From contig NZ_VJND01000016.1 in the NCBI RefSeq assembly GCF_007556605.1, positions 1 through 49,391 of the forward strand: a stretch of DNA of 49,391 nucleotides. The letters run 5' to 3'. Positions 17,941 to 26,519 of this stretch are shown here, piece by piece. The notes under the pieces were generated by a model. The model ran no database searches. It worked only from the letters and a program-made list of their open reading frames with translations, and was not told where the DNA came from. This DNA comes from Tepidimonas sediminis. Lineage in GTDB: Bacteria > Pseudomonadota > Gammaproteobacteria > Burkholderiales > Burkholderiaceae_C. A program made the position numbers and the translations under genes. Position 1 is the stretch's first letter, and the number at the start of each line of letters is the position of its first letter.

Positions 17941-18462
17941 TCAGGCGCCCACGATCTCCTCGACCGTCTTGCCGCGCTTGGCGGCGACCTCGGCCGGGGT
18001 GGTGGACTTGCGCAGCGCATCCAGCGTGGCGCGCACCAGGTTGTACGGGTTGGTCGAGCCGTGGCTCTTGGCCACCACGTCGGTGATGCCCATGACCTCG
18101 AAGACGGCGCGCATCGGGCCGCCGGCGATGATGCCGGTACCCTTGGGCGCCGGCATCATGATGACGCGCGAGGCGCCGTGCTCGCCGACCACCTCGTGGT
18201 GCAGCGTGCCGTTCTTCAGCGAGACCTTGAACATCGAGCGGCGCGCCTCGTCCATCGCCTTCTGCACGGCCGACGGCACTTCGCGCGCCTTGCCCTTGCC
18301 CATGCCGATGCGCCCGTCGCCGTCACCGACCACGGTCAGCGCCGCAAAGGCCATGATGCGGCCGCCCTTGACCACCTTGGTCACGCGGTTGACCGCGATC
18401 ATCTTCTCCCGCAGGCCGTCGTCGTTGCCTTCGGTCTTGACGTTTGCTTGCATTTTTGCCAT
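17941..18462 (-). CDS. rpsE: 30S ribosomal protein S5
   Basis: A 173-residue small-subunit protein needed for decoding accuracy and mRNA unwinding. [20 protein letters not shown] marks the double-stranded RNA-binding N-terminal domain (about 18-85); [19 protein letters not shown] and the C-terminal [18 protein letters not shown] follow. The ATG at 18462 (MAKMQANVK) has an AGGTGA site five bases upstream, so it is preferred over a GTG nine bases earlier. The gene is 17 bases after rplR. Confidence 0.97.
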   Translation of the reverse strand: MAKMQANVKTEGNDDGLREKMIAVNRVTKVVKGGRIMAFAALTVVGDGDGRIGMGKGKAREVPSAVQKAMDEARRSMFKVSLKNGTLHHEVVGEHGASRVIMMPAPKGTGIIAGGPMRAVFEVMGITDVVAKSHGSTNPYNLVRATLDALRKSTTPAEVAAKRGKTVEEIVGA

Positions 18463-18479
18463 TTGCGTCACCTGATGCG

Positions 18480-18845
18480 TCAGAACTGCAGGCCGCCTTC
18501 ACGCGCCGCCTCGGCCAAGGCCTTGACGCGCCCGTGGTACTTGAAGCCCGAGCGGTCGAACGCCACCTTCTCGATGCCGACGGCCTTGGCCTTCTCGGCG
18601 ATGCGCCGGCCGATGACCGCCGCCGCGGCGACGTTGCCGCCCTTGCCCTTGCCGCCGAGCTGCGCACGCACCTCGGGTTCCAGCGTGGAGGCCGACGCCA
18701 GCACGCGGCCGCCATCGGGCGAGATGATGTTGGCGTAGATGTGCAGGTTGGTGCGGTGCACCTGCAGGCGCACGGCGCCCTGCTGGGCGATGCGCACACG
18801 GGTCTGGCGGGCGCGGCGCAGACGCTGTTCCTTCTTGTTCAACAT
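18480..18845 (-). CDS. rplR: 50S ribosomal protein L18
   Basis: A 121-residue 5S rRNA-binding protein of the central protuberance. [19 protein letters not shown] and the C-terminal [26 protein letters not shown] are diagnostic. It follows rplF by 11 bases and has a GGAG-type site. Confidence 0.97.
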   Translation of the reverse strand: MLNKKEQRLRRARQTRVRIAQQGAVRLQVHRTNLHIYANIISPDGGRVLASASTLEPEVRAQLGGKGKGGNVAAAAVIGRRIAEKAKAVGIEKVAFDRSGFKYHGRVKALAEAAREGGLQF

Positions 18846-18856
18846 GGGCGCGCTCC

Positions 18857-19390
18857 TTACTTCTTCTTGGTCTCTTTGATGACCACCGTCTCATCCGCAT
18901 AGCGGATGCCCTTGCCCTTGTAGGGCTCGGGCGGACGCACCGCACGGACCTCGGCGGCGACCTGACCGACGCGCTGCCGGTCCGCGCCCTTGATCACGAT
19001 CTCGGTCGGGGTCGGGGTCTCGACCTTGATGCCCTCGGGCATGACCATCTCCACCGGGTGCGAGAAGCCGATGGCGAGGTTGAGCTTGTTGCCCTGGGCC
19101 GCGGCCTTGTAGCCCACGCCCACCAGCGTCAGCTTGCGCTCGAAGCCCTTGCTGACGCCGACGACCATGTTGTTGACGAGCTGGCGCACCGTGCCGCTGA
19201 GCGCGTCGGCCTCGCGCGACGCATCCACCGGGGCGAACGTCAGCTTGCCGCCCTCCTGCGCCACCTTGACGCGCGGGTTCAGCGCCAGCGACAGCGCGCC
19301 CAGCGCGCCCTTGACGTTGATCTGTTCCTGGCCGATCGCCACCTCGACGCCCTGCGGGATGGTGATGGCCGCCTTCGCTACACGAGACAT
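18857..19390 (-). CDS. rplF: 50S ribosomal protein L6
   Basis: A 177-residue protein near the GTPase-associated centre, built of two repeated L6 domains (about 10-82 and 90-165). [17 protein letters not shown] and the C-terminal [18 protein letters not shown] are diagnostic. The ATG at 19390, with an AAGGAGC site upstream, is used instead of an in-frame extension to 19444. It lies 25 bases after rpsH. Confidence 0.97.
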   Translation of the reverse strand: MSRVAKAAITIPQGVEVAIGQEQINVKGALGALSLALNPRVKVAQEGGKLTFAPVDASREADALSGTVRQLVNNMVVGVSKGFERKLTLVGVGYKAAAQGNKLNLAIGFSHPVEMVMPEGIKVETPTPTEIVIKGADRQRVGQVAAEVRAVRPPEPYKGKGIRYADETVVIKETKKK

Positions 19391-19415
19391 GGGTCTTGCT
19401 CCTTCCTGCCCCGCA

Positions 19416-19811
19416 TCAGGCGACGTAGCACAGCACTTCGCCACCGACGCCGACGGCGCGCGCCTTGCGGTCGGTCATCACGCCCTTGGGCGTGGTGACG
19501 ATGGCCACCCCCAGGCCGTTCATGACCTGCGGGATCTCCTTGGCGCCACGGTAGACGCGCAGCCCCGGGCGGCTGACGCGCTCGATGCGCTCGATGACCG
19601 GACGGCCGGCGTAGTACTTGAGCGCGATCTCGAGCTCTTTCTTGCCGCCTTGCTCCTTGATCTGGAAGCCGTCGATGTAACCCTCCTCCTTCAGCACCTG
19701 CGCGATGGCGGTCTTCAGCTTGGAGGCCGGCATCGACACCGAGGCCTTCTCGACCATCTGCGCATTGCGGATGCGGGTCAGCATGTCGGCGATCGGATCA
19801 CTCATGCTCAT
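19416..19811 (-). CDS. rpsH: 30S ribosomal protein S8
   Basis: A 131-residue primary 16S rRNA-binding protein; in E. coli it also represses the spc operon by binding near the rplE start. [16 protein letters not shown] and the C-terminal [19 protein letters not shown] are diagnostic. Two ATG codons lie six bases apart (19811 and 19805). The first has a GGAG site at eight-base spacing and is chosen. Confidence 0.97.
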   Translation of the reverse strand: MSMSDPIADMLTRIRNAQMVEKASVSMPASKLKTAIAQVLKEEGYIDGFQIKEQGGKKELEIALKYYAGRPVIERIERVSRPGLRVYRGAKEIPQVMNGLGVAIVTTPKGVMTDRKARAVGVGGEVLCYVA

Positions 19812-19831
19812 TTGGGGTTCTCCTTCGCGCC

Positions 19832-20137
19832 TTACCAGCTGGCCTTGATGACGCCGGGGATCTCGCCGGCGAAGGCCAGTTCGCGAATCTTGGTGCGGGC
19901 CAGGCCGAACTGGCGGAACGTGCCGCGCGGGCGGCCGGTGATGCCGCAGCGGTTGCGCTGGCGCGTCGGGTTGGCGTTGCGCGGCAGCTTCTGCAGCGCC
20001 AGACGCGCCGCCTCGCGCTCCTCCGGAGTGCGCTTGGCGTCCTTGGCGATCGCTTTCAACTCGTTGTACTTGTTGGCGAACTTGGCGACCAGCTTGTCGC
20101 GCTTGAGTTCACGCTGGAGCAGAGCTTGCTTGGCCAC
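19832..20137 (-). CDS. rpsN: 30S ribosomal protein S14 (zinc-free type)
   Basis: A 101-residue head protein of the small subunit. It starts with GTG at 20137 ([15 protein letters not shown]), preceded by GAGGTGG, which decides the start. The C-terminal [28 protein letters not shown] block is diagnostic. The long 101-residue form without a CxxC pair is the zinc-independent type. Eight bases separate it from rplE. Confidence 0.97.
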   Translation of the reverse strand: MAKQALLQRELKRDKLVAKFANKYNELKAIAKDAKRTPEEREAARLALQKLPRNANPTRQRNRCGITGRPRGTFRQFGLARTKIRELAFAGEIPGVIKASW

Positions 20138-20145
20138 GGACCACC

Positions 20146-20685
20146 TCAGTTCTTGAACGGGAAACGGAAACCGGCAAGCAGCGCCTTGCACTCCTCGTCG
20201 GTCTTGGCCGTCGTCGTGATGCTGATGTTCAGCCCACGCACCGCATCGACCTTGTCGTACTCGATCTCGGGGAAGATGATCTGCTCGCGCACCCCGATGT
20301 TGTAGTTGCCACGGCCGTCGAAGGCGCGCGCCGACACGCCGCGGAAGTCGCGCACGCGCGGCAGCGCGATCGTGACCAGGCGGTCGAGGAATTCATACAT
20401 GCGCGCACCGCGCAGCGTGACCATGCAGCCGATCGGCTGGCCCTCGCGGATCTTGAAGCCGGCGATGGCCTTGCGGGCGCGCGTGACCACCGGCTTCTGG
20501 CCGGCGATCTTGGCCAGGTCCGCGACCGCGTTTTCCAGCACCTTCTTGTCGGCCACGGCCTCGCCCACGCCCATGTTCAGCGTGATCTTGGTGATGCGCG
20601 GCACCTCCATCACGGACTTGTAGCCGAACTGCTTCTGCAGCGCCGGCGCGATCTTTTCGCGGTAGAGCTGTTGGAAACGTGCCAT
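20146..20685 (-). CDS. rplE: 50S ribosomal protein L5
   Basis: A 179-residue 5S rRNA-binding protein that contacts P-site t[23 protein letters not shown] and the C-terminal [22 protein letters not shown] blocks are diagnostic. The ATG at 20685 ([11 protein letters not shown]) lies two bases after the rplX stop and is preceded by AAGGTGG, embedded in the end of rplX, so the two genes are probably translationally coupled. Confidence 0.97.
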   Translation of the reverse strand: MARFQQLYREKIAPALQKQFGYKSVMEVPRITKITLNMGVGEAVADKKVLENAVADLAKIAGQKPVVTRARKAIAGFKIREGQPIGCMVTLRGARMYEFLDRLVTIALPRVRDFRGVSARAFDGRGNYNIGVREQIIFPEIEYDKVDAVRGLNISITTTAKTDEECKALLAGFRFPFKN

Positions 20686-20687
20686 GG

Positions 20688-21008
20688 TCAAGCCACCTTG
20701 ATTTCTTCGCCGCTGGACTTGTAGACGCGCACCTTGGTGCCGTCGGCCAGGATCTTGATGCCGACCCGGTCGGCCTTGCCGGTGGCCGGGTTGTAGATGG
20801 CCACGTTGGACTGGTGGATCGGCATGGTCTTCTCGACGATGCCGCCGGCCACGCCCTTGAGCGGGTTGGGCCGCACGTGCTTCTTGACCACGTTGACGCC
20901 CTCGACCACGATGCGCTGCTCGTCGGCACGACGCAGCACGCGGCCGCGCTTGCCCTTGTCGCGGCCGGCGATGACGATGACCTCGTCGCCCTTGCGGATC
21001 TTGTTCAT
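20688..21008 (-). CDS. rplX: 50S ribosomal protein L24
   Basis: A 106-residue KOW-domain protein that initiates 50S assembly. The KOW motif [20 protein letters not shown] sits at residues 6-25; [11 protein letters not shown] follows. The gene is ten bases after rplN and has a GGAGC site before the ATG. Confidence 0.97.
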   Translation of the reverse strand: MNKIRKGDEVIVIAGRDKGKRGRVLRRADEQRIVVEGVNVVKKHVRPNPLKGVAGGIVEKTMPIHQSNVAIYNPATGKADRVGIKILADGTKVRVYKSSGEEIKVA

Positions 21009-21018
21009 GACAGCTCCT

Positions 21019-21387
21019 TCACAGGACCTCGGGCGCCAGGGACACGATCTTCATGAAGCGCTCGGTGCGCAGCTCGCGCGTGACCGGGCCGAAGATGCGG
21101 GTGCCGATCGGCTCCAGCTTGTTGTTGAGCAGCACGGCGGCGTTGCCGTCGAACTTGATGAGCGCGCCATCGGGGCGGCGGATGCCCTTGGCCGTGCGCA
21201 CCACCACCGCGTTGTAGACCTCGCCCTTCTTGACGCGGCCACGCGGAGCGGCTTCCTTGATGCTGACCTTGATGATGTCGCCCACGCTGGCGTAGCGGCG
21301 CTTGGAGCCACCCAGCACCTTGATGCACATCACGGACTTGGCGCCCGTGTTGTCCGCAACATCGAGTCGAGTTTGCGTTTGGATCAT
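21019..21387 (-). CDS. rplN: 50S ribosomal protein L14
   Basis: A 122-residue large-subunit protein that forms bridges to 16S r[23 protein letters not shown] and the C-terminal [24 protein letters not shown] are diagnostic. It is the first gene of the spc-like run. Upstream there is no rpsQ but a promoter region and then the pnt genes, so the operon begins here. Confidence 0.98.
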   Translation of the reverse strand: MIQTQTRLDVADNTGAKSVMCIKVLGGSKRRYASVGDIIKVSIKEAAPRGRVKKGEVYNAVVVRTAKGIRRPDGALIKFDGNAAVLLNNKLEPIGTRIFGPVTRELRTERFMKIVSLAPEVL

Positions 21388-21486
21388 GATTGTGTCGTCC
21401 CAACTTGAACCCTCAGGCCACCACGGCCGAGGCGATCAGTCTTGGGCCCGTCGCGGCGAGCTTCCCCGCCTGGTTGGGCAGATGGT

Positions 21487-21507
21487 CTTCACCCTTTTCG
21501 GGCGAAG
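21487..21507 (-). other. 5'-terminal stem-loop of the rplN-operon transcript
   Basis: On the minus strand CTTCGCCC-gaaaa-GGGTGAAG forms an 8-bp stem (one G-T pair). Its outer base lies seven bases downstream of the -10 hexamer, so it would be the very first segment of the mRNA. No U-tract follows; stabilisation of the 5' end is more likely than attenuation (inference). Confidence 0.6.
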
Positions 21508-21513
21508 CTCTAT

Positions 21514-21542
21514 ATTATGGCACAAGCCGGCTTGCGAGTCAA
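21514..21542 (-). promoter_or_regulatory. Strong sigma70 promoter of the rplN (spc) operon
   Basis: On the minus strand TTGACT (21542-21537), exactly 17 bases, then CATAAT (21519-21514) followed by ATAG. This is the best promoter match in the window. Transcription would begin near 21507, giving a leader of about 120 bases before the rplN start at 21387. Confidence 0.85.
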
Positions 21543-21769
21543 CAGCCGCGTGGATCCGACGACCCCGACACCCGCGTCTCCCGCCGGCGCGCCGAGGGCC
21601 GCCTCAGCAGCCCGGATACTCGGCCCGGAGCCAGGCACGCCTGCGGCGTGCGCGGCTGGTAACCGCCGATCGGCCAGTCGGGGAAGTCGTGCAGGTCGTG
21701 CGCCACTCCCTCCAGCACGTGGCGCAGCTCCAGCGGGCGCAGCCAGCGCGGCGGGATCGCCGCCGGGTC
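21539..21769 (-). other. Open, protein-like frame downstream of pntB (no start codon)
   Basis: Part of the 380-bp gap between rplN and pntB. One minus-strand frame stays open for about 77 codons from the pntB stop to a TGA at 21541-21539. Its translation looks protein-like near its start (IPPRWLRPLELRHVLEGV, HDFPDWPIGGYQPRTP) but becomes Arg/Ser-rich later. There is no ATG; internal GTG codons are the only starts. It may be a decayed gene end, a small GTG-start gene, or chance in GC-rich DNA. I do not recognise a family. Confidence 0.25.
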
Positions 21770-23204
21770 ACTCGATCGCCTTGACCATGTCCTCGACGAC
21801 CTTCTTGGCGTCGCCGAACACCATCATGGTCTTGTCCATGTAGAAGAGTTCGTTGTCGAGGCCGGCGTAGCCGGTGGCCATCGAGCGCTTGTTGACGATG
21901 ACGGTGCGCGCCTTGTAGGCCTCCAGGATCGGCATGCCGTAGATCGGGCTGCCCTTCTGCAGCGCGGCCGGGTTGACGACGTCGTTGGCGCCGAGGATGA
22001 TGGCCACGTCGGTCTGGCCGAACTCGGGGTTGATGTCCTCCATCTCGAACACCTGGTCGTAGGGCACCTCGGCCTCCGCCAGCAGCACGTTCATGTGCCC
22101 GGGCATGCGGCCGGCCACCGGGTGGATGGCGTACTTGACGCTGATGCCCTTCTCGGTGAGCTTCTGCGCCAGCTCCTTGACGGCGTGCTGCGCGCGCGCC
22201 ACCGCCAGACCGTAGCCCGGCACGATGATGACGCTTTCGGCGTTGGACAGGATGAAGGCGGCGTCGTCGGCGCTGCCGCTGCGGACGGTGCGCTGCTGCT
22301 GCGCGCCCTGGGCGGCGGCGGGGTCGGCGCCGAAGCCGCCCAGGATCACGTTGATGAACGAACGGTTCATCGCCTTGCACATGATGTAGGACAGGATCGC
22401 GCCGGACGACCCCACCAGCGAGCCGGCGATGATCAGCATCGGGTTGTTGAGCGAAAAGCCGATGCCGGCGGCCGCCCAGCCGGAGTAGCTGTTCAGCATC
22501 GAGACCACCACCGGCATGTCGGCGCCGCCGATCGGGATGATGATCAGCACCCCCAGCACGAAGCTCAACGCCAGCATCAGGTAGAACGCCGCGTGGCTTT
22601 CGGTGACGGCGTAGGCGATGCCCAGCGCCAGCGTGGCCAAGCCCAGCGCCAGGTTGAGCAGGTGCTGCCCCGCGAACACCACCGGTGCGCCCTGGAACAG
22701 GCGGAACTTGTACTTGCCCGACAGCTTGCCGAAGGCGATCACCGAGCCGCTGAAGGTGATGGCGCCAATCGCCGCGCCGAGGAACAGCTCGACCTTGTTG
22801 CCGACCGGGATCGGCGGCACCGCGCCGTCGGCGCCGCGCTGCACGATGCCGAACGCATACGGCTCGTGCGCGGCGGCGATGGCGATGAACACCGCCGCCA
22901 GGCCCACCATGCTGTGCATGAAGGCCACCAGCTCGGGCATCTTGGTCATCTCGACGCGCTTGGCCATGATGGCGCCGGCCGTGCCGCCGACGAGCAGCCC
23001 GAGCAGCACCCACACCATGCCCTGCGCGCCACCGCCGGAGAGCTCCACGATCAGCGCGGCGGTGGTCAGGATGGCGATCGCCATCCCGGTCATGCCGAAG
23101 ACGTTGCCGCGGATCGAGGTGGTCGGGTGGCTCAGGCCCTTGAGCGCCTGGATGAAGCAGACGCTGGCCACCAGGTACAGCAGCACCACCAGGTTCATGC
23201 TCAT
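21768..23204 (-). CDS. pntB: NAD(P) transhydrogenase subunit beta
   Basis: A 478-residue subunit of the proton-pumping transhydrogenase that makes NADPH from NADH. The first ~180 residues are a membrane domain with about nine segments (dII). The C-terminal domain (about 290-478) is the NADP-binding dIII, with VIIVPGYGLAVARAQH, a GRMPGHMNVLLAEAEVPYD block and the late KRSMATGYAGLDNELF loop that covers NADP. Length is normal. It overlaps the stop of the small pntA2 gene by four bases (ATGA). Three genes (pntA1-pntA2-pntB) form the operon, the split arrangement known from Rhodospirillum. Confidence 0.96.
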   Translation of the reverse strand: MSMNLVVLLYLVASVCFIQALKGLSHPTTSIRGNVFGMTGMAIAILTTAALIVELSGGGAQGMVWVLLGLLVGGTAGAIMAKRVEMTKMPELVAFMHSMVGLAAVFIAIAAAHEPYAFGIVQRGADGAVPPIPVGNKVELFLGAAIGAITFSGSVIAFGKLSGKYKFRLFQGAPVVFAGQHLLNLALGLATLALGIAYAVTESHAAFYLMLALSFVLGVLIIIPIGGADMPVVVSMLNSYSGWAAAGIGFSLNNPMLIIAGSLVGSSGAILSYIMCKAMNRSFINVILGGFGADPAAAQGAQQQRTVRSGSADDAAFILSNAESVIIVPGYGLAVARAQHAVKELAQKLTEKGISVKYAIHPVAGRMPGHMNVLLAEAEVPYDQVFEMEDINPEFGQTDVAIILGANDVVNPAALQKGSPIYGMPILEAYKARTVIVNKRSMATGYAGLDNELFYMDKTMMVFGDAKKVVEDMVKAIE

Positions 23205-23527
23205 GCGCGCTCTCCTTGCCCGGTGGCGGGGGCCTTGCGTTCCTTCTTCTTGAACATCTCCAGCATGCGGCGCGTGACGAGGAAGCCGCCGAAGACGTTG
23301 ACCGCGGCCAGCGCCACCGCCAGCACCCCCATGGCCTTGCCCAGGCCCGTCTCGGTGAGCGCCGCCGCCAGCATCGCGCCGACGATGACGATGGCGGAGA
23401 TGGCGTTGGTGACGGCCATCAGCGGCGTGTGCAGCGCCGGCGTGACGTTCCAGACCACGTGGTAGCCGACGTAGATGGCCAGCACGAAGATGATGACGTT
23501 GTAGAGGATCGGCGAGACGGCTTCCAT
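23201..23527 (-). CDS. pntA2: NAD(P) transhydrogenase subunit alpha, membrane part
   Basis: A 108-residue inner-membrane subunit carrying the alpha-side membrane helices (dII). Three to four hydrophobic segments are visible; ILAIYVGYHVVWNVTPALHTPLMAVTNAISA contains the conserved TPLM-NAISG-like motif of the proton channel. The C-terminal MLEMFKKKE is basic and cytoplasmic. It lies 25 bases after pntA1 and overlaps pntB by four bases. In E. coli this region is fused to the NAD-binding part of PntA. Confidence 0.94.
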   Translation of the reverse strand: MEAVSPILYNVIIFVLAIYVGYHVVWNVTPALHTPLMAVTNAISAIVIVGAMLAAALTETGLGKAMGVLAVALAAVNVFGGFLVTRRMLEMFKKKERKAPATGQGERA

Positions 23528-23552
23528 GGCGGGCCTCCGTGGGGGGATCGGG

Positions 23553-24698
23553 TCAGGGCTTGCGCCGCACCTCGCCGCCGTGCGCGACCAGGCAGGCGGC
23601 GACGATGTCGTCGTCGAGGTTGAGCTGCAGCTGGCCTTCCCTGGTGACGATGAGCTTGAGGAAGTCCAGCATGTTGCGCGCGTACAGCGCCGAGGCGTCG
23701 GCCGCCACCATCGCCGGCAGGTTGGTGTGGCCGACGATCGTGACGCCGTGCACGGTGACGACCTGGTCCGGCACCGTCAGCGGGCAGTTGCCGCCGGGCT
23801 GGCCGTGCGGGCCGATGGGGCCGCGGCCGGCGGCGAGGTCGACGATCACCGAGCCGGGCTTCATGCTGCGCACCATGTCCTCGGTGACGAGGGTCGGCGC
23901 CGGGCGGCCCGGGATCAGCGCGGTGGAGATGACGACGTCGGCCTGCGCCACGCGCTTGGCCACCTCGACCTTCTGGCGGTCCAGCCAGCTCTGCGGCATC
24001 GGGCGCGCGTAGCCGCCCACGCCCTGCGCGCACTCGCGCTCCTCGTCGGTCTCGTACGGCACGTCGATGAACTTGGCGCCGAGCGACTCGACCTGTTCCT
24101 TGACCGCCGGGCGCACGTCGGAGGCCTCGATCACGGCCCCCAGCCGCTTGGCGGTGGCGATCGCCTGCAGGCCCGCCACGCCCACGCCCAGCACGACGAC
24201 GCGCGCGGCCTTGATGGTGCCGGCCGCCGTCATCAGCATCGGAAACAGCCGCTGGTAGTGGTTGGCCGCCAGCATCACGGCCTTGTAGCCGGCGATGTTG
24301 GCCTGGCTGGACAGCACGTCCATGCTCTGCGCGCGCGTGGTGCGCGGCGCGGCCTCCAGCGCGAACGCGGTCAGGCCGGCGGCGGCCAGGCGCTGCAGGC
24401 CCTCGGCGTCGAACGGGTTGAGCATGCCGACCAGCGTCGCGCCGGCCTTCATCTGCGCCAGCTCGTCGGCCGAGGGGCCGCGCACCTTCAGCACCAGGTC
24501 GGCGCCCAAGGCGGCGGCGGCATCGACGATCTCGGCACCGGCGGCGCGGTAGGCCTCGTCCGGGGCACTGGAGGCCACGCCGGCGCCGGCCTGCACCAGC
24601 ACCGTGTGGCCCTGGGCCACGAGCTTCCTGGCGGTCTCCGGGGTGACGGCCACCCGGGTTTCGAGCGCTGCCGTTTCGGCAGGCACGCCTATGCGCAT
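23553..24698 (-). CDS. pntA1: NAD(P) transhydrogenase subunit alpha, NAD-binding part
   Basis: A 381-residue soluble domain I of transhydrogenase, which binds NADH and passes hydride to dIII of PntB. Alanine-dehydrogenase-like features: MRIGVPAETAALETRVAVTP at the start, VQAGAG, the Rossmann motif VLGVGVAGLQAIATAKRLGA near residue 170, DVRPAVKEQVESLGAKF, and TALIPGRPAPTLV. The ATG at 24698 has GGAG at eight-base spacing, which excludes a longer in-frame extension to 24947. Confidence 0.95.
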   Translation of the reverse strand: MRIGVPAETAALETRVAVTPETARKLVAQGHTVLVQAGAGVASSAPDEAYRAAGAEIVDAAAALGADLVLKVRGPSADELAQMKAGATLVGMLNPFDAEGLQRLAAAGLTAFALEAAPRTTRAQSMDVLSSQANIAGYKAVMLAANHYQRLFPMLMTAAGTIKAARVVVLGVGVAGLQAIATAKRLGAVIEASDVRPAVKEQVESLGAKFIDVPYETDEERECAQGVGGYARPMPQSWLDRQKVEVAKRVAQADVVISTALIPGRPAPTLVTEDMVRSMKPGSVIVDLAAGRGPIGPHGQPGGNCPLTVPDQVVTVHGVTIVGHTNLPAMVAADASALYARNMLDFLKLIVTREGQLQLNLDDDIVAACLVAHGGEVRRKP

Positions 24699-24722
24699 GG
24701 TGTGTTCTCCTCGAGCTTTGCC

Positions 24723-24749
24723 GGGGCTCGCCTCGGCCCCGTCAATGTA
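24723..24749 (-). promoter_or_regulatory. Candidate pnt promoter -10 and 5' hairpin
   Basis: On the minus strand TACATT (24749-24744) is followed after three bases by the stem GGGGC/GCCCC (24740-24736 with 24727-24723). A transcript starting seven bases after the -10 would begin next to the hairpin. No good -35 is visible. Confidence 0.35.
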
Positions 24750-24888
24750 GCGTGATCGGCCGCGCGGCGCCATCGGCAACGACCCGCAGGACGGGGCATC
24801 GAGCCGCGGCGGTGACGGCACCCCGACAATATAAGCCGTGACTGATGACACAGCACGGCAGGGCCACGCTTCAGCCTGCGTCGCCGCC

Positions 24889-24894
24889 GATAAT
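24889..24894 (+). promoter_or_regulatory. -10-like element just before the Nudix gene
   Basis: GATAAT ends six bases before the ATG at 24901, with no Shine-Dalgarno sequence in between. A leaderless transcript is suggested. Confidence 0.4.
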
Positions 24895-24900
24895 GCGCGC

Positions 24901-25398
24901 ATGAGCGACGAACGCTGGAAACCGAGTGTCACGGTGGCCGCCATCATCGAGCGCGACGGCCGCTACCTGCTGGTGGAGGAGCACACGCCCGAGGGGCTGC
25001 GCCTGAACAACCCGGCCGGCCACCTGGATCCGGGCGAGGGGCCGGTGGAGGGCTGCGTGCGCGAGGTGCTGGAGGAGACCGCGCACCGCTTCACGCCCAC
25101 CGCGCTGCTGGGGGTGTACCTGTCACGCTTCCAGCGCCCGGCCACCGGCGAGGACATCACCTACCTGCGGCTGGCCTTCACCGGCACGCTGGGCGAGGCC
25201 GAGCCGGGGCGCGCGCTGGATGACGGCATCGTGCGCACGCTGTGGCTGACGCTGGAGGAGGTGCGCGCCAGCCGCGCGCGCCACCGCAGCCCGCTGGTGC
25301 TGCGCTGCATCGAGGACCACGCCGCCGGCCGGCGCCTGCCGCTGGAGGCGATCTACACCGACCCGTCGGTGCTGGCGCCGCCGGCCAGCCGCTCGTAG
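24901..25398 (+). CDS. Nudix hydrolase (NudJ-like)
   Basis: A 165-residue pyrophosphohydrolase of the Nudix superfamily. The Nudix box spans residues 40-61: Gly40, Glu46, Arg54-Glu55 and Glu58-Glu59, the metal-binding core, are intact, but the usual last glycine is Ala61. The flanking VTVAAIIERDGRYLLVEE and LNNPAGHLDPGE resemble the NudJ/YmfB type (thiamin- or nucleoside-diphosphate phosphatases); the substrate is not fixed by sequence. The ATG at 24901 matches the family start. The gene is divergent from pntA1, and its last 46 bases overlap the convergent HD-GYP gene. Confidence 0.88.
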   Translation: MSDERWKPSVTVAAIIERDGRYLLVEEHTPEGLRLNNPAGHLDPGEGPVEGCVREVLEETAHRFTPTALLGVYLSRFQRPATGEDITYLRLAFTGTLGEAEPGRALDDGIVRTLWLTLEEVRASRARHRSPLVLRCIEDHAAGRRLPLEAIYTDPSVLAPPASRS

Positions 25399-26519
25399 AC
25401 CGGCGCCTCCTCGTCCTGATACCGCTGCGCGATGGCGCGGAACGTCGCGTGGATATGCGCGAAGGCGTCGGCCACGTCGGGGTCGAAGTGCTGGCCGCGC
25501 CCCTGCGCGATGATCTGGCACGCCTGCTCGTGCGTGAACGGGGGCTTGTAGACGCGCTGGCTGATGAGGGCGTCGTAGACGTCGGCCAGCGCCATCAGGC
25601 GCGCCGACAGCGGGATGGCCTCGCCGCGCAGGCCCTGCGGATAGCCGGAGCCATCCCACTTTTCCTGGTGCGACAGCGCGATCTCCTTGGCCAGGCGCAG
25701 GAAGTCCAGCTCCATGCCGAGCGCCCGCTCGGCGCGCACGATCGCCTGGTAGCCCAGCGTCGTGTGCGTCTTCATGATCTCGAACTCCTCGGGTGTCAGC
25801 GGCCCGGGCTTGAGCAGGATGCGGTCCGGGATGCCGACCTTGCCGATGTCGTGCAGCGGCGCGGACTTGTACAGCAGCTCGATGTAGTCGTCGGTGAGCG
25901 TGGCGGCAAAGCGCGGGTGGGTGCGCAGGTGTTCGGCCAGCGCGCGCACGTAGCGCTGCGTGCGCAGGATGTGGTTGCCGGTCTCGTTGTCGCGCGTCTC
26001 GGCCATCGAGGCCAGCGCCAGCACGGTGACGTCCTGGATGGCGCGCACCTCGCGCGTGCGGCGCTCGACCTCGGCGCGCAGGAAGGCGCTCTGGTCGCGC
26101 AGGAAGTCGGCGCTGGCCTTGAGCGCCAGGTGGTTGCGCACGCGCGCCAGCACGATCGGCGGGCTGATCGGCTTAGTGATGTAGTCCACCGCGCCCAGCT
26201 CCAGGCCGCGCGTCTCGTCCTCGACCTCGCTCTTGGCGGTCAGGAAGATGACCGGGATGTCGCGCGTGGCCGGGTCGGCCTTGAGGCGGCGCAGCACCTC
26301 GTAGCCGTCCAGATCCGGCATCATGATGTCGAGCAGCACCAGGTCCGGAAGCGGCGCGGTGGCGGCGAGCTTGAGCGCACGCGCCCCGCCGTTGGCCACG
26401 CGCACGTGGTAGTGCTCGCGCAGCAGCTCGGTCATCAGCAACAGGTTCTGCGGCGTGTCGTCCACCACCAGCACGGTGGGGCGGCGCAGGGTTTCGTCGT
26501 GGAGGGCGGCAGCGTTCAT
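25353..26519 (-). CDS. Response regulator with HD-GYP c-di-GMP phosphodiesterase
   Basis: A 388-residue, two-domain response regulator. The receiver (about 15-130) has the acidic pair Asp20-Asp21, phospho-acceptor Asp64 (LLDIMMPDLDG) and Lys117 in ITKPIS. A short coiled linker leads to an HD-GYP domain (165-370) with the full metal and signature set: His183, His223-Asp224, Lys227, His252, His284, GYP at 292-294 and Asp313. It should degrade c-di-GMP when switched by phosphorylation. The ATG at 26519 overlaps the stop of the SBP-PAS gene (ATGA). It is the last gene of the signalling cassette, and the hybrid kinase is the obvious phosphate donor (inference). Close relatives are RpfG-type regulators. 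Confidence 0.94.
   Translation of the reverse strand: MNAAALHDETLRRPTVLVVDDTPQNLLLMTELLREHYHVRVANGGARALKLAATAPLPDLVLLDIMMPDLDGYEVLRRLKADPATRDIPVIFLTAKSEVEDETRGLELGAVDYITKPISPPIVLARVRNHLALKASADFLRDQSAFLRAEVERRTREVRAIQDVTVLALASMAETRDNETGNHILRTQRYVRALAEHLRTHPRFAATLTDDYIELLYKSAPLHDIGKVGIPDRILLKPGPLTPEEFEIMKTHTTLGYQAIVRAERALGMELDFLRLAKEIALSHQEKWDGSGYPQGLRGEAIPLSARLMALADVYDALISQRVYKPPFTHEQACQIIAQGRGQHFDPDVADAFAHIHATFRAIAQRYQDEEAPVYERLAGGASTDGSV

Noticed and set aside
21302-21784. Plus-strand gene in the gap between rplN and pntB
   Set aside because: Translation is Arg/Ser/Pro-rich without motif and runs through the rplN start and its promoter on the opposite strand.
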